A stretch of 64,000 nt of DNA from positions 496,001 to 560,000 of the forward strand of contig NZ_JPOE01000005.1 of assembly GCF_000733775.1 (NCBI RefSeq), given 5' to 3'. Shown here piece after piece: positions 36,419 through 45,937 of the stretch (within the stretch, counting starts at the first letter, position 1; every line of letters starts with the position of its first letter). The DNA comes from Thiomonas sp. FB-Cd. Its GTDB lineage: Bacteria > Pseudomonadota > Gammaproteobacteria > Burkholderiales > Burkholderiaceae_C. The notes below the pieces were generated by a model, which did no database searches, had not been told where the DNA came from, and saw nothing but the letters and a program-made list of their open reading frames with translations. Position numbers and translations under genes: made by a program.

Positions 36419-37096
36419 TCAGGCGCGTGTCGCCAGTGCCAAGCGCAGCCCCAGGCCGACAAACACAAGCCCCGTGGCACCACGCACCCAACGCCCCATG
36501 GCGGCAATCCTCCCAAGCCGGGCGTGGGCTCGCGCGGCGAGTACGGCCACAAGCAGGTTGAAGAGCGTACCGTTGACCGTAAACACCACACCCAGCAGCA
36601 GGAAAGCCCAGCCCTGACTACCCGTGGCTGGCCGCACGAATTGCGGCAGGAACGCAAGGAAAAACAAAATGATCTTGGGGTTGAGCAGATTGGTCAACAT
36701 GCCCTGAAGCATCACCGCCCGTAGCACAGGCGCCCCAGACTCGGCAGGAACGCACAGTCCCGCTGCATCGTTGCGGCCCAGCCCTTGATCAGGCTGCGCA
36801 CGGCGCACCAGCCCTCTGCGCACCAAGGTCAATCCAAGCCACACAAGGTAGGCTGCGCCCATCCACTTCACGACAGCGAAGGCCGTATCGGAAGCGGCAA
36901 CCAGGGCCGACAGGCCAGCGGCGGCCGCGGTGACATGCACAAGACAACCTGCCCCCACCCCGAGCGCGGCCGCGGCGCCGGCGCGCGCACCCTTCGCCGT
37001 GGTGCGCGTGAGAATGAACAACATGTCCGCCCCAGGTGTGATGTTGAGCAGCAAGCCGGCCAACACAAACCAGGCGAGATCATGAATGCCGAGCAT
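36419..37096 (-). CDS. LysE/RhtB-family amino acid exporter
   Basis: Inner-membrane exporter of 225 residues with about six hydrophobic segments. The N-terminal FVLAGLLLNITPGADMLFIL with the GxxPGPD-like NITPGADM motif, and the NPKIILFFLAFLPQFV motif near the middle, define the family. Members export lysine, threonine, homoserine lactone or other amino acids; the substrate is unknown here. The gene lies between metK and ahcY on the same strand, which makes a methionine-cycle metabolite a reasonable guess. Confidence 0.9.
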   Translation of the reverse strand: MLGIHDLAWFVLAGLLLNITPGADMLFILTRTTAKGARAGAAAALGVGAGCLVHVTAAAAGLSALVAASDTAFAVVKWMGAAYLVWLGLTLVRRGLVRRAQPDQGLGRNDAAGLCVPAESGAPVLRAVMLQGMLTNLLNPKIILFFLAFLPQFVRPATGSQGWAFLLLGVVFTVNGTLFNLLVAVLAARAHARLGRIAAMGRWVRGATGLVFVGLGLRLALATRA

Positions 37097-37210
37097 GGTG
37101 TGATGCGAAAAAGGGGGCTTGTGATACCGGCCGGAATGACGGGCAAGGCTGGCTGCCGCTCACCGGAACCCATACTGCGCGGCAGGCAGGCAGATCCGAC
37201 GCCATCCGAC

Positions 37211-38410
37211 TCAGGCCGCCACCGTCCCCGTGTGGCGCACATCGGGCAAGCCTGCGTCTGCGCGCAGGGCAGACGCCTTGTCCGTCGCTTCCCACGTGAA
37301 GTCAGGCTCGTCACGACCAAAGTGCCCGTACGCCGCTGTCTTGGCGTAGATCGGGCGCAACAGGTCGAGCATTTGCACGATGCCTTTGGGGCGCAGGTCG
37401 AAATGGCGGCGCACCAGTTGTTCGACCTGTGCGTCATCAATCACACCCGTGCCTTGGGTGGTGACCATGATGCTGGTGGGCTGAGCCACGCCAATCGCGT
37501 AGGAAATCTGCACCAGACACTTCTTTGCAAGGCCTGCAGCGACAATGTTCTTCGCCACATAGCGCGCAGCGTAGGCCGCAGAGCGATCAACCTTCGAGGG
37601 ATCCTTGCCTGAAAATGCGCCACCGCCATGAGGTGCTGCACCGCCGTAGGTGTCAACGATGATCTTGCGCCCGGTCAGCCCGCAATCGCCCTGGGGACCA
37701 CCCACAACGAAGCGGCCGGTCGGGTTGATGAGAAATTTCACGTCGCCACGCATGAACTGGGGCGGGAGCACCGGCTTGATGATGGACTCGATCACGGCTT
37801 CGCGCAGGTCGGCCATGGCGATGTCGGGCGCATGCTGGGTCGATAGCACGACCGTATCGATCGCCACCGGGCGGCCGCCCTCGTAACGAAAGGTGATCTG
37901 GCTCTTGGCATCCGGACGCAGCCATGGCAGGCGCCCGTCACGGCGCAGCTGACTCTGTCGCTCCACCAACCGGTGCGCGTAATAGATGGGCGCCGGCATC
38001 AGATCGGGCGTTTCATCGCAGGCGTAGCCAAACATCAGGCCCTGGTCACCCGCCCCCTGGTCGAGGTTGTCATCGTGCGCAGAATCCACACCCTGTGCAA
38101 TATCGGGGCTCTGCTTGTCGTAAGCGACAAGCACGGCACAGCTCTTGTAGTCGATGCCAAAGTCAGCGTCGTCGTAGCCGATGCGCCTCAGGGTGTTGCG
38201 GGCGACCTGGATGTAATCGACCACTGCACCCGTCGTGATTTCGCCAGCCAACATGATGAGCCCGGTATTGGCCAGGGTCTCGGCTGCCACGCGAGAGCGG
38301 GGCTCCTGCGCGAGGATGGCATCGAGGATGGCGTCCGAGATCTGATCGGCTACCTTGTCCGGATGACCTTCGGACACGGATTCTGAAGTGAAGAGAAAAG
38401 TATCGGCCAT
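37211..38410 (-). CDS. metK: S-adenosylmethionine synthetase
   Basis: Makes SAM from methionine and ATP, 399 residues. [20 protein letters not shown] is the N-terminal ATP-binding block, [15 protein letters not shown] (around 120) the hexapeptide-containing motif, and [19 protein letters not shown] the P-loop-like block with catalytic lysines. The ATG at 38410 follows AGGAG by 7 bases; a longer frame upstream is non-coding leader. A structured leader of about 137 nt follows a TACAAT -10 box. It is divergent from the lipid A acyltransferase pair. Confidence 0.97.
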   Translation of the reverse strand: MADTFLFTSESVSEGHPDKVADQISDAILDAILAQEPRSRVAAETLANTGLIMLAGEITTGAVVDYIQVARNTLRRIGYDDADFGIDYKSCAVLVAYDKQSPDIAQGVDSAHDDNLDQGAGDQGLMFGYACDETPDLMPAPIYYAHRLVERQSQLRRDGRLPWLRPDAKSQITFRYEGGRPVAIDTVVLSTQHAPDIAMADLREAVIESIIKPVLPPQFMRGDVKFLINPTGRFVVGGPQGDCGLTGRKIIVDTYGGAAPHGGGAFSGKDPSKVDRSAAYAARYVAKNIVAAGLAKKCLVQISYAIGVAQPTSIMVTTQGTGVIDDAQVEQLVRRHFDLRPKGIVQMLDLLRPIYAKTAAYGHFGRDEPDFTWEATDKASALRADAGLPDVRHTGTVAA

Positions 38411-38547
38411 GTGTGAGCTCCTGTTGGGCTGTTGCGGATCCGTCACCGCTTGAAGCTTCACACGGCGACGCTTTAGCGGTTTGGGTTCGGCGGCCAATCC
38501 TGCTGCGCCGCCAGTCGCCCCGCAAGTTGTCATTAACTCGGCGACCG
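38411..38547 (-). promoter_or_regulatory. structured metK leader RNA, candidate regulatory element
   Basis: On the minus strand GTCGCC-GAGTT (38545-38535) pairs with AACTT (38528-38524) and GGCGAC (38519-38514) around an AATGAC loop. Next GGCGGC (38512-38507) pairs with GCCGCC (38494-38489). I do not recognise a known SAM riboswitch class. The two adjacent helices could be an RNA regulator or an ordinary structured leader. Confidence 0.4.
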
Positions 38548-38553
38548 TCCTAA

Positions 38554-38559
38554 ATTGTA
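38554..38559 (-). promoter_or_regulatory. probable -10 box of metK
   Basis: TACAAT on the minus strand in CCTACAATTTA, nearly identical to the ahcY box. The transcript would start near 38547. No good -35 hexamer is visible. Confidence 0.5.
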
Positions 38560-38682
38560 GGCTCATGGCGCTGCGGGCGCTGCTACGTAACATTACCGAG
38601 TTCGAGCGTCTTGCGAACCTGACGTGCAATCGCTGCGCGACGTGTTCCGTCCACCACCCCTTTCTCATTTCTCGCCCACACC

Positions 38683-39564
38683 ATGCTGCGCCTGTTTCGT
38701 GCGCTGTCCCATTTGCCGCTCGGCCTGCTTCAGGCGATGGGTGCCTTGCTGGGGCTTGTCGTATATGCCACCTCGCCGACATACCGAAAGCGCCTGCGTG
38801 CCAACCTTGCGCAAGCTGGCTTCGCGCCACAGCGCTTGGCGCTGGCGGTGGCCAGTGGCACTGGGCGCATGCTGGGCGAGATGCCCTATGTCTGGTTCCG
38901 CTCAGGCCCAACCGCCGCAGTACGCCGGGTGCGCGTGGTCGGACGCGAATGGGTGGACAAGGCACGCAGCGAGGGTCGCGGCATTCTGTATCTCACGCCA
39001 CATCTTGGCTGTTTTGAAGTGTCCGCCCAGACAGCCTCGGAATGGGGGCCGATCACTGTCCTTTATCGCCCGCCACGCAAGGCCTGGATTGCAAGCCTTG
39101 TCCAATCCAGGCCCCGTGGCCAGTTGCGCACGGCGCCGGCCACAATGGCCGGCATGCGCCCCCTGCTCCGCGCGTTGCGCAACGGCGAGGCCGTCGGCCT
39201 GCTTCCCGACCAGGCACCCGCGGCCGGCGAGGGCGTATGGGCGCCGTTCTTCGGGCGCCCTGCCTACACGATGACGCTTCCAGCACGACTTGCCCAACTC
39301 ACTGGGGCGCAAATCATCCTTGTCTTCGTCGAGCGACTCAGTTTCGGACGCGGCTATGTCCAGCATTTCCTGCCCTTCGACCAAACGCTACCCGATGATC
39401 CGGTGCAAGCGGCCACACGGATCAACCAGGGGCTCGAGTCGTTGATCCGGATGCGCCCCGAGCAGTACCTTTGGGGTTACAACCGCTATAAGGCACCGCC
39501 AGGCTCGCTTTCGCAACCGGGCGCGCCGTCGGTTCAGCCCACGCAACAGGCCACGACATCATGA
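38683..39564 (+). CDS. lipid A biosynthesis acyltransferase (LpxL/HtrB family), first of a pair
   Basis: Late acyltransferase of lipid A, 293 residues, with an N-terminal hydrophobic segment (about 11-31). The catalytic block is [11 protein letters not shown], an HX4E motif as in E. coli Lpx[11 protein letters not shown] and [24 protein letters not shown] are the conserved substrate blocks (the latter given across two motifs). Position specificity cannot be told. The stop overlaps the next gene's start by ATGA. Confidence 0.92.
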   Translation: MLRLFRALSHLPLGLLQAMGALLGLVVYATSPTYRKRLRANLAQAGFAPQRLALAVASGTGRMLGEMPYVWFRSGPTAAVRRVRVVGREWVDKARSEGRGILYLTPHLGCFEVSAQTASEWGPITVLYRPPRKAWIASLVQSRPRGQLRTAPATMAGMRPLLRALRNGEAVGLLPDQAPAAGEGVWAPFFGRPAYTMTLPARLAQLTGAQIILVFVERLSFGRGYVQHFLPFDQTLPDDPVQAATRINQGLESLIRMRPEQYLWGYNRYKAPPGSLSQPGAPSVQPTQQATTS

Positions 39565-40451
39565 CCCGCATCGCCCTAGGCTTGCTGTGGCTGCTCCATT
39601 TCCTGCCCTATCGCACCCTTGGCCGGATCGGAACCGGGCTTGGCTTCTTGCTGTGGCCGCTCGCTCGCAAGCGCCGCGCCATTGCGCTGCGCAACCTGGA
39701 ACTGTGTTTTCCGCAATGGAGCGATGCCGAGCGCAGGCGCGTGGCACGTGAGCATTTCACGTGCGTCAGTCGTGCGTTTCTCGATCGGGTCGTGCTGTGG
39801 TGGGCAAGCCCCAAGCAACTCAAACGCATCCTGCATCTGCAAGGCCCCGTGGATGAAGCCCTCAACGGAGACGGGGCGGTGCTGCTGATGGGGCTGCATT
39901 TCGAGGGCATGGACGCGGCCTGGACGGCTCTAACCTTGGCCGCGAATCGACCTCTTTCGGGCATGTACACCCCACAGAAGGCCAAGGGACTCGATCGCTG
40001 GGTGCTGGCCGGGCGAAGCCGCTTTCATACCGAGCGCATCGTGTCGCGCCACGAAGGCGCCGGCGGCATGCTGCGGGCGCTGCGCCGCCACACTCCCTTT
40101 TACACGCTTCCCGACATGGATTTCGGTGCGCGGCATTCGCGCTTCATCCCGTTTTTCGGCGTGCCTGCCGCCACACTTGACGTGGTGCCGCGCCTCGCCG
40201 CATCGAGCAAGGCGCGCGTGTACCCCGTGGTCGCACGCATGTTGCCTGACTACGCCGGCTATGCCATCACGATCTACCCGGACCTGGACAACTTCCCGAC
40301 GCTGCTCGATGGACGCCTGGCCGACATCGATGGGGACTTGCTGCGCATCAACCATTTCATCGAACAGCGCGTGATGGAAATGCCCGAGCAATATCATTGG
40401 GTTCACAAACGCTTCAAAACCCGGCCCCCGGGCGCCCCCTCGCTGTATTGA
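39561..40451 (+). CDS. lipid A biosynthesis acyltransferase (LpxL/LpxM family), second of a pair
   Basis: Second lauroyl/myristoyl-type acyltransferase, 296 residues, overlapping the first by four bases. The catalytic motif is [11 protein letters not shown], an HX4D motif as in Lpx[39 protein letters not shown] and [15 protein letters not shown] are family blocks. The two enzymes probably add different secondary acyl chains in order. One N-terminal membrane anchor is predicted. dapF follows after 13 bp. Confidence 0.92.
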   Translation: MTRIALGLLWLLHFLPYRTLGRIGTGLGFLLWPLARKRRAIALRNLELCFPQWSDAERRRVAREHFTCVSRAFLDRVVLWWASPKQLKRILHLQGPVDEALNGDGAVLLMGLHFEGMDAAWTALTLAANRPLSGMYTPQKAKGLDRWVLAGRSRFHTERIVSRHEGAGGMLRALRRHTPFYTLPDMDFGARHSRFIPFFGVPAATLDVVPRLAASSKARVYPVVARMLPDYAGYAITIYPDLDNFPTLLDGRLADIDGDLLRINHFIEQRVMEMPEQYHWVHKRFKTRPPGAPSLY

Positions 40452-40464
40452 ATCCAGCTGCCGC

Positions 40465-41316
40465 ATGAAACTCCATTTCACCAAAATGCACGGCGCCGGC
40501 AACGACTTCGTGATGCTCGACGCAACACGGGAACCTCTGCAGCTGAGTCCACAGCAAATCCGCCTGCTGGCTGACCGGCATTTTGGCGTGGGAGCCGACC
40601 AGATCCTCGTGGTGGAGCCCTCTCCGGCACCGGATGTGGACTTTCGCTACCGCATCTTCAATGCCGATGGTGGCGAAGTCGAGCAATGCGGCAACGGCGC
40701 TCGCTGCTTCGTTGCCTTTGTGCGTCAGATCGGGCTCACCAATAAAACCTCGATCCGCGTGCTCACGCGCAGTGGCATCATTGAACCAAGCCTTGAGGCC
40801 GATGGCCGCGTGACGGTCAACATGGGTGCGCCACGCTTTGACCCGGCGCAGATCCCTTTTGATGTGACTGGCCTCGTCCCGCAGACCGTTGGTGATCTGA
40901 TGCGCTGGCCGCTGGATCTGGGTGATGTCACCGTGTGGATCAGCGCCCTATCCATGGGCAATCCTCACGCGGTGCAACAGGTGGACGACGTGGACAATGC
41001 GCCTGTGACCACGCTCGGGCCACGCATTGAAGTTCACCCCCGGTTTGCCGCGCATGTGAATGCTGGCTTCATGCAGGTTCTGCATCCCCACGGCATCCGA
41101 CTGCGCGTGTGGGAGCGCGGAGCCGGCGAAACCCTGGCCTGCGGCACCGGTGCCTGCGCTGCCGCCGTTGCCGGCATCCGTCATGGCTGGCTGCAAAGCC
41201 CGGTTGACGTGGACACGCGGGGCGGGCGCCTGACCATTGCGTGGGACGGCGCGGCGGGCCCCGTGCTGATGACTGGCCCCGTGGCCCATGTATTCGACGG
41301 TACGATCGAAATTTGA
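40465..41316 (+). CDS. dapF: diaminopimelate epimerase
   Basis: Converts LL- to meso-diaminopimelate for lysine and peptidoglycan, 283 residues. Catalytic cysteines are Cys75 ([10 protein letters not shown]) and Cys226 ([12 protein letters not shown]). [13 protein letters not shown] (8-19) is the N-terminal signature. It is probably co-transcribed with the acyltransferase pair upstream and with DUF484 and xerC downstream, the common dapF-DUF484-xerC order. Confidence 0.97.
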   Translation: MKLHFTKMHGAGNDFVMLDATREPLQLSPQQIRLLADRHFGVGADQILVVEPSPAPDVDFRYRIFNADGGEVEQCGNGARCFVAFVRQIGLTNKTSIRVLTRSGIIEPSLEADGRVTVNMGAPRFDPAQIPFDVTGLVPQTVGDLMRWPLDLGDVTVWISALSMGNPHAVQQVDDVDNAPVTTLGPRIEVHPRFAAHVNAGFMQVLHPHGIRLRVWERGAGETLACGTGACAAAVAGIRHGWLQSPVDVDTRGGRLTIAWDGAAGPVLMTGPVAHVFDGTIEI

Positions 41317-41363
41317 CGCAACGCATCCCGAGTAACGACCGAAGAACACAACCAAGACCCGCC

Positions 41364-42032
41364 ATGCAACTCACCGAACAGGACCTGGCCGCCTATCTGG
41401 CCCAACATCCCGATTTTTTCGAGCGTCACGCGGAGCTTCTCTCCACGGTGCAGTTGCAAAGTCCCCATGGCAATCGTGCCGTTTCGCTGCAGGAGCGGCA
41501 GATTGAGATGCTGCGGGACAAAATGCGTGTCCTTGAACACCGCTTGGCAGATCTGATGCGCAACGCCGCCGAGAATGAAGCCATATCGGGGAGGCTTCTG
41601 CGCTGGGTACGAGCGATGCTGCTCGAGCACGACATCAGCGCACTGCCGCACACCATGGTGCGCGAAATCGAGAACCAGTTTCAGTTGCCACAAGCGGCAT
41701 TGAGAATGTGGAATCTTCAACCGGAATACGCCACGCGCGATTACGCCGCCGACGTGGGCACCGACATCCCCGTGCTGGCCAACAGCCTTGTCCAGCCGTA
41801 CTGCGGTCCCAACGGCGGGTTTGAAGCGGCGCGTTGGCTCGGAACACAATTGCCGGTGCAGTCGCTGGCGATGATTGCGTTGCGCGCCAATGACGAGGCG
41901 CCAGCCTTTGGTCTTTTGGTCCTGGGCTCGCCGGCGGCGGACCGCTTCACGGCCGATATGGGAACCGAGTTTCTCACGCGGATTGGCCACCTGGCCTCGG
42001 CTTCATTGCAGCGCATGGTGCGCTCAGGCTAA
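41364..42032 (+). CDS. DUF484 family protein
   Basis: Protein of 222 residues: an N-terminal helical part with VAAYLAQHPDFFERH-like text (here LAAYLAQHPDFFERHAELL), a coiled-coil run (about 40-75), and a GAF-like C-terminal domain. DUF484 is regularly found between dapF and xerC in proteobacteria, as here. The biochemical role is unknown. Confidence 0.9.
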   Translation: MQLTEQDLAAYLAQHPDFFERHAELLSTVQLQSPHGNRAVSLQERQIEMLRDKMRVLEHRLADLMRNAAENEAISGRLLRWVRAMLLEHDISALPHTMVREIENQFQLPQAALRMWNLQPEYATRDYAADVGTDIPVLANSLVQPYCGPNGGFEAARWLGTQLPVQSLAMIALRANDEAPAFGLLVLGSPAADRFTADMGTEFLTRIGHLASASLQRMVRSG

Positions 42033-42057
42033 AGCGCGCAGCGGCTGGCTCATTGCC

Positions 42058-43116
42058 ATGGCCAAGTTTGACACAGACCCGCATGTTGGCGCGCCAGCAA
42101 AGGCTCGGGAGCCCGCATCCAACGCTCCGGCAGGGGACGTTGCCCTCACCTGCACAGCCTACCTCGACATGCTGCGGCATGTGCGCCGCCTGTCCGCGCG
42201 CACACTTGTAAATTACCAGCGCGATCTCAATGACCTGGAGCAGCGCACACGTCGCGCGGGAACAGACCTTCGCTCCATCACCGCGCAGGACATCCGCGCC
42301 TGGGCTGCGTCGCTCCACGCAGGCGGCATGACGCCGCGAGCGATTGCCGCGCGTCTGTCAGCCTGGCGCGGGCTTTTCGCCTGGCTCGGGCTGCACGGTC
42401 GTGTTGCAAGCAACCCGGTGCAGGACGTTCGGGCGCCGCGCGCGGCCCGACCCCTGCCTCGCGCGCTGAGCGTGGACCAGGCCGTGGCCCTGGCTGCCTA
42501 CAGCGCGGCGCCTGACATCGTGAACGAAAAATCAGGGGCACGCGAGCACGTCGGCGCAAGGCTGCGTGACGCTCGCGGCCGGGCCATCGCCGAGCTCCTG
42601 TATTCCAGCGGCCTGCGCGTGTCCGAGCTCGTGGGACTGGATGTCCGCTACATGCGCACCAGTGAGCATGAATCGGCCGGCTGGGTGGATTGGGACGCGT
42701 GTGAGGTAGCCGTACTGGGAAAGGGCGGCAAGCGCCGCAGCGTGCCCGTGGGTCCACCTGCCATGCAAGCGCTGCGCGACTGGCTTGCACTGCGTCCGTC
42801 TCCAGCTCCCGGCGCTGGGGCCGCCGACCACGCAGCACTGTTCCTCGGCCCGCGTGCAAGACGCATCAGTGCGCAGAGGGTCTGGGTGGAACTGCGCGAA
42901 CGGGCACACGCTGCGGGTTTGCCCACCGCGGTGCATCCGCATATGCTGCGACACTCCTTTGCCTCGCATTTGCTACAGTCCAGTGGCGACTTGCGTGGGG
43001 TGCAGGAGCTGCTCGGGCACGCAAGCATTGCCAGCACCCAGATCTACACGCGCCTGGACTTTCAGCACTTGGCTCAGGTCTATGACGCGGCTCATCCCCG
43101 TGCGAAAAAGCGCTAA
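42058..43116 (+). CDS. xerC: tyrosine recombinase XerC
   Basis: Site-specific recombinase that resolves chromosome dimers at dif with XerD, 352 residues. Catalytic residues are Arg187 (SSGLRVSEL), Lys222 (GKGGKRR), His295-x-x-Arg298 (HMLRHSFASH), His321 (LLGHASIASTQIY) and Tyr330. The N-terminal SAM-like DNA-binding domain covers about 30-120. An extra stretch near 155-172, before the first catalytic block, makes it longer than the 300-residue E. coli protein, as in other Burkholderiales. Confidence 0.95.
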   Translation: MAKFDTDPHVGAPAKAREPASNAPAGDVALTCTAYLDMLRHVRRLSARTLVNYQRDLNDLEQRTRRAGTDLRSITAQDIRAWAASLHAGGMTPRAIAARLSAWRGLFAWLGLHGRVASNPVQDVRAPRAARPLPRALSVDQAVALAAYSAAPDIVNEKSGAREHVGARLRDARGRAIAELLYSSGLRVSELVGLDVRYMRTSEHESAGWVDWDACEVAVLGKGGKRRSVPVGPPAMQALRDWLALRPSPAPGAGAADHAALFLGPRARRISAQRVWVELRERAHAAGLPTAVHPHMLRHSFASHLLQSSGDLRGVQELLGHASIASTQIYTRLDFQHLAQVYDAAHPRAKKR

Positions 43117-43204
43117 GCGGGCCAAATTGGGTCTGTTTCGCAGTTGACAGCACGCCGGAAGCTCACGCCGTGCCGCTTTTTGCCACCTTCATACCGAATA
43201 TTCC

Positions 43205-44386
43205 ATGAAAGTCATCCGCCTGCACGAAGGCAAGGACCGCGCAGTCCTGCGCCGCCATCCATGGGTGTTCGCCGGAGCCATTGCTCGGGGCGGCGCCGAC
43301 AAAGGTGAAACGGTGCGCGTGGATGCGGCTGATGGTCGTGTCCTGGGCTGGGCCGCATACAGCCCGAATTCCCAGATTCGCCTTCGCATGTGGAGCTTCG
43401 ACCCCGACGCACGCATCGATCGCGCGCATTTCCGAGCCTGCCTGCAATCGGCCATCGCCCGTCGCGCACGGTTGGGCCTGCCCATGCAGGCCGTGCGCCT
43501 CGTGCATGGGGAGTCGGACGGCCTTCCCGGTTGCGTGATTGACCGCTACGGCGACATCGTCGTGCTGCAGGCTCTGGCTGCGGGCATCGAGCGGAACAAG
43601 ACCACACTCGTGCAATTGCTGCGCGAGTTGCTGCCGGAGGTGCGCATCTACGAGCGTTCGGACGCCGGCGTGCGCGCGCTCGAGGGATTGCCCCCCATCA
43701 GCGGCTGGCTGCACGGCGACGGCTCGACCCGCACGGAAATCACCGAGCACGGCCTGCGTTACACCGTTGACGTAGCCACCGGCCACAAAACCGGCTTTTA
43801 CCTGGATCAGCGCGACAGCCGTGGCCGCTTTGCGGCACTGGTACGCGACCGGGGTCTTCGCCGCGTTCTCAACTGCTATGGCTACACGGGCGGTTTTACA
43901 TTGGCCGCGCTTGCTGGCGGAGCCGATCATGTGACAACCGTGGACTCTTCTGCGCCGGCGCTTGCCCAAGCTGACGCGCACGTGCGGCTCAATGGCTTCG
44001 ATCCGGCCCGAAGCACGCTGCTGGATGCGGATGTGAATGCCACGCTTCGCGCACTGCGCGAACAGGGACGCCGTTTCGATGCCATCGTGCTTGACCCACC
44101 GAAACTGGCCCCTACGGCGGCGTCAGCGCCGCGCGCGGCGCGTGCCTACAAGGACATCAATCGTCTGGCTCTGGGCATGCTGGAGCCCGGGGGCTGGCTG
44201 TTCACGTTTTCGTGCTCCGGGGGCATCGAGGCACCTCTTTTTCAGAGCATTGTTGCCGGCGCGGCGGTGGACGCTGGCGTGGAGGCCGACATCGTGGCGC
44301 GCGCCATGGCGGGATCCGACCATCCATTGCTGTTGTCCTTCCCCGAGGGCGAGTATCTCAAGGGCTTGCTCCTGCAAGTCCGCTAA
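43205..44386 (+). CDS. rlmI: 23S rRNA m5C1962 methyltransferase RlmI-like
   Basis: SAM-dependent class I methyltransferase with an N-terminal PUA domain (about 1-80: GKDRAVLRRHPWVFAGAIAR) and a Rossmann domain. TGFYLDQRDSRGRFAALV, LNCYGYTGGFTLAALAGGA and AIVLDPPKLAP are the family signatures, and FTFSCSGG supplies the catalytic Cys. 393 residues, close to E. coli RlmI (396). It stands 88 bp after xerC. Confidence 0.93.
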   Translation: MKVIRLHEGKDRAVLRRHPWVFAGAIARGGADKGETVRVDAADGRVLGWAAYSPNSQIRLRMWSFDPDARIDRAHFRACLQSAIARRARLGLPMQAVRLVHGESDGLPGCVIDRYGDIVVLQALAAGIERNKTTLVQLLRELLPEVRIYERSDAGVRALEGLPPISGWLHGDGSTRTEITEHGLRYTVDVATGHKTGFYLDQRDSRGRFAALVRDRGLRRVLNCYGYTGGFTLAALAGGADHVTTVDSSAPALAQADAHVRLNGFDPARSTLLDADVNATLRALREQGRRFDAIVLDPPKLAPTAASAPRAARAYKDINRLALGMLEPGGWLFTFSCSGGIEAPLFQSIVAGAAVDAGVEADIVARAMAGSDHPLLLSFPEGEYLKGLLLQVR

Positions 44387-44466
44387 AAGACAGGGCTTGA
44401 CAGCTGCTCCTACACTTGTGTGTTGTTCCCGTTTCTCCTGCACCCGCGTCACACGCTCACCATCCC

Positions 44467-45516
44467 ATGTCCACGCCCCTGATCCCCTCCACCATCCTGA
44501 CCGGCTTTCTTGGTAGTGGCAAAACCACCTTGCTCAAGCGCATTCTGCACGAGGCACATGGCTCGCGCATCGCAGTCATCGAGAATGAGTTTGGCGAGGA
44601 GAATATTGACAATGACATTCTGGTTCAGGAGTCCGGCGAGCAGATCGTGCAGATGTCCAATGGTTGCATCTGCTGCACCATCCGCGACGATCTGCGAGCC
44701 ACGCTGTCAGATTTGGCTGCGCGGCGCCGCAAGGGCGAGCTGATGTTCGATCGCATCATCATTGAGACCACTGGCGTGGCCGATCCCGGCCCGGTGGCGC
44801 AGACATTTTTTATGGATGATGAGGTCGCGAGCCAATACCTTCTGGACTCCATCATCACGCTGGTGGACGCCAAGCACGCCGAGCAACAGCTCGACACACG
44901 ACTGGAGGCGCAGCGTCAGGTGGGCTTTGCAGATCAGATTTTCATCTCGAAGGCCGATCTCGTCAGCGACGACGAATTGGCCGCACTGCAGCACCGCCTG
45001 GCTCACATCAATCCGCGTGCAAAACAACAGGTTACGCATTTCGGGAATGTGCCACTCAAGGACGTTCTGGATCTGCGCGGATTCAACCTTAATGCCAAAC
45101 TGGACATCGACCCGGAGTTTCTCAAGGAAGACGAGCATGACCACGGGCACGATCACGGGCATGACCACGACCATAAACATGGTGAGCACTGTGACCATCC
45201 ACACCATCACCACCATGATGATGACGTGAAATCCTTCGTGTTCCGCTCCGACAAGCCATTCGACCCGGCAAAGCTTGAAGATTTTCTAGGGGCGATCGTG
45301 CAGATCTACGGGCCACGCATGCTGCGCTACAAGGGTGTGCTGAGCATGAAGGGCATCGATCGCAAGGTCGTTTTTCAGGGCGTTCATCAGCTCATGGGCA
45401 GCGACTTGGCCAGCCCCTGGGGGCATGAGCCGCGCCAGAGCAAGCTCGTCTTTATCGGCATTGACCTGCCCCGCGACATCATTCTGCAAGGGCTCGAACA
45501 GTCCTTGGTCGCCTGA
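44467..45516 (+). CDS. CobW/COG0523 G3E-family GTPase, putative metal chaperone
   Basis: GTPase of 349 residues that may insert or store a metal. GFLGSGKT is the P-loop (13-20); CICC (67-70) is the CxCC metal motif; SKAD (161-164) is the base motif. A His/Asp-rich loop spans 221-253 with about 15 histidines, typical of zinc-handling members. The C-terminal CobW_C domain follows. The sequence does not choose between a zinc chaperone (ZNG1/YeiR-like) and cobalamin-related CobW, and no Zur box was recognised upstream. Confidence 0.9.
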   Translation: MSTPLIPSTILTGFLGSGKTTLLKRILHEAHGSRIAVIENEFGEENIDNDILVQESGEQIVQMSNGCICCTIRDDLRATLSDLAARRRKGELMFDRIIIETTGVADPGPVAQTFFMDDEVASQYLLDSIITLVDAKHAEQQLDTRLEAQRQVGFADQIFISKADLVSDDELAALQHRLAHINPRAKQQVTHFGNVPLKDVLDLRGFNLNAKLDIDPEFLKEDEHDHGHDHGHDHDHKHGEHCDHPHHHHHDDDVKSFVFRSDKPFDPAKLEDFLGAIVQIYGPRMLRYKGVLSMKGIDRKVVFQGVHQLMGSDLASPWGHEPRQSKLVFIGIDLPRDIILQGLEQSLVA

Positions 45517-45618
45517 CCCGCGCAAGCGCGCCATCGCCAGCGATTTTCGCTTTGTTGCGTGGCAGCCACAATGCGCCATGCTCATGCGTTTCAGGACGGT
45601 GAGCCACGGTCATCTGAC

Positions 45619-45624
45619 TACAAT
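45619..45624 (+). promoter_or_regulatory. possible -10 box upstream of dksA
   Basis: TACAAT in CTGACTACAATCGG, about 170 bp before the GTG start with a good ribosome site (45795). No clear -35. Confidence 0.35.
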
Positions 45625-45937
45625 CGGCCGGTTTCGGAAGCACGCCCGAGCATCCAGGCCATGACTCAAGAGCGCTGTGCGGCACGTCGTGCCATGACAC
45701 ACAAAGGCGCCCCTTGCACCGAAATGCTCAAACGGTGCCGAGCCCCATAGGCCGGCAGGCAGAACACGCGCATCTTCAGATTCCAGGAGGAACTGTGGTC
45801 AAGGCGGCAAAACCAGAACCCAGCCGGGCCGCGCGCCCGGCCAGCAAGACCGCAACGGCTCAGGGGCGAAAGCGACCACGGCTTCGGGGCAGCCCAAGCC
45901 CACACCCAAGCCCACGCCGAAGCACGCCGGATCGAAT

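Noticed and set aside
45130..45225. Repetitive GACCACGGGCACGATCACG-like DNA, considered as a tandem repeat
   Set aside because: It encodes the His/Asp-rich metal loop of the CobW protein, so the repetition is explained by protein sequence.
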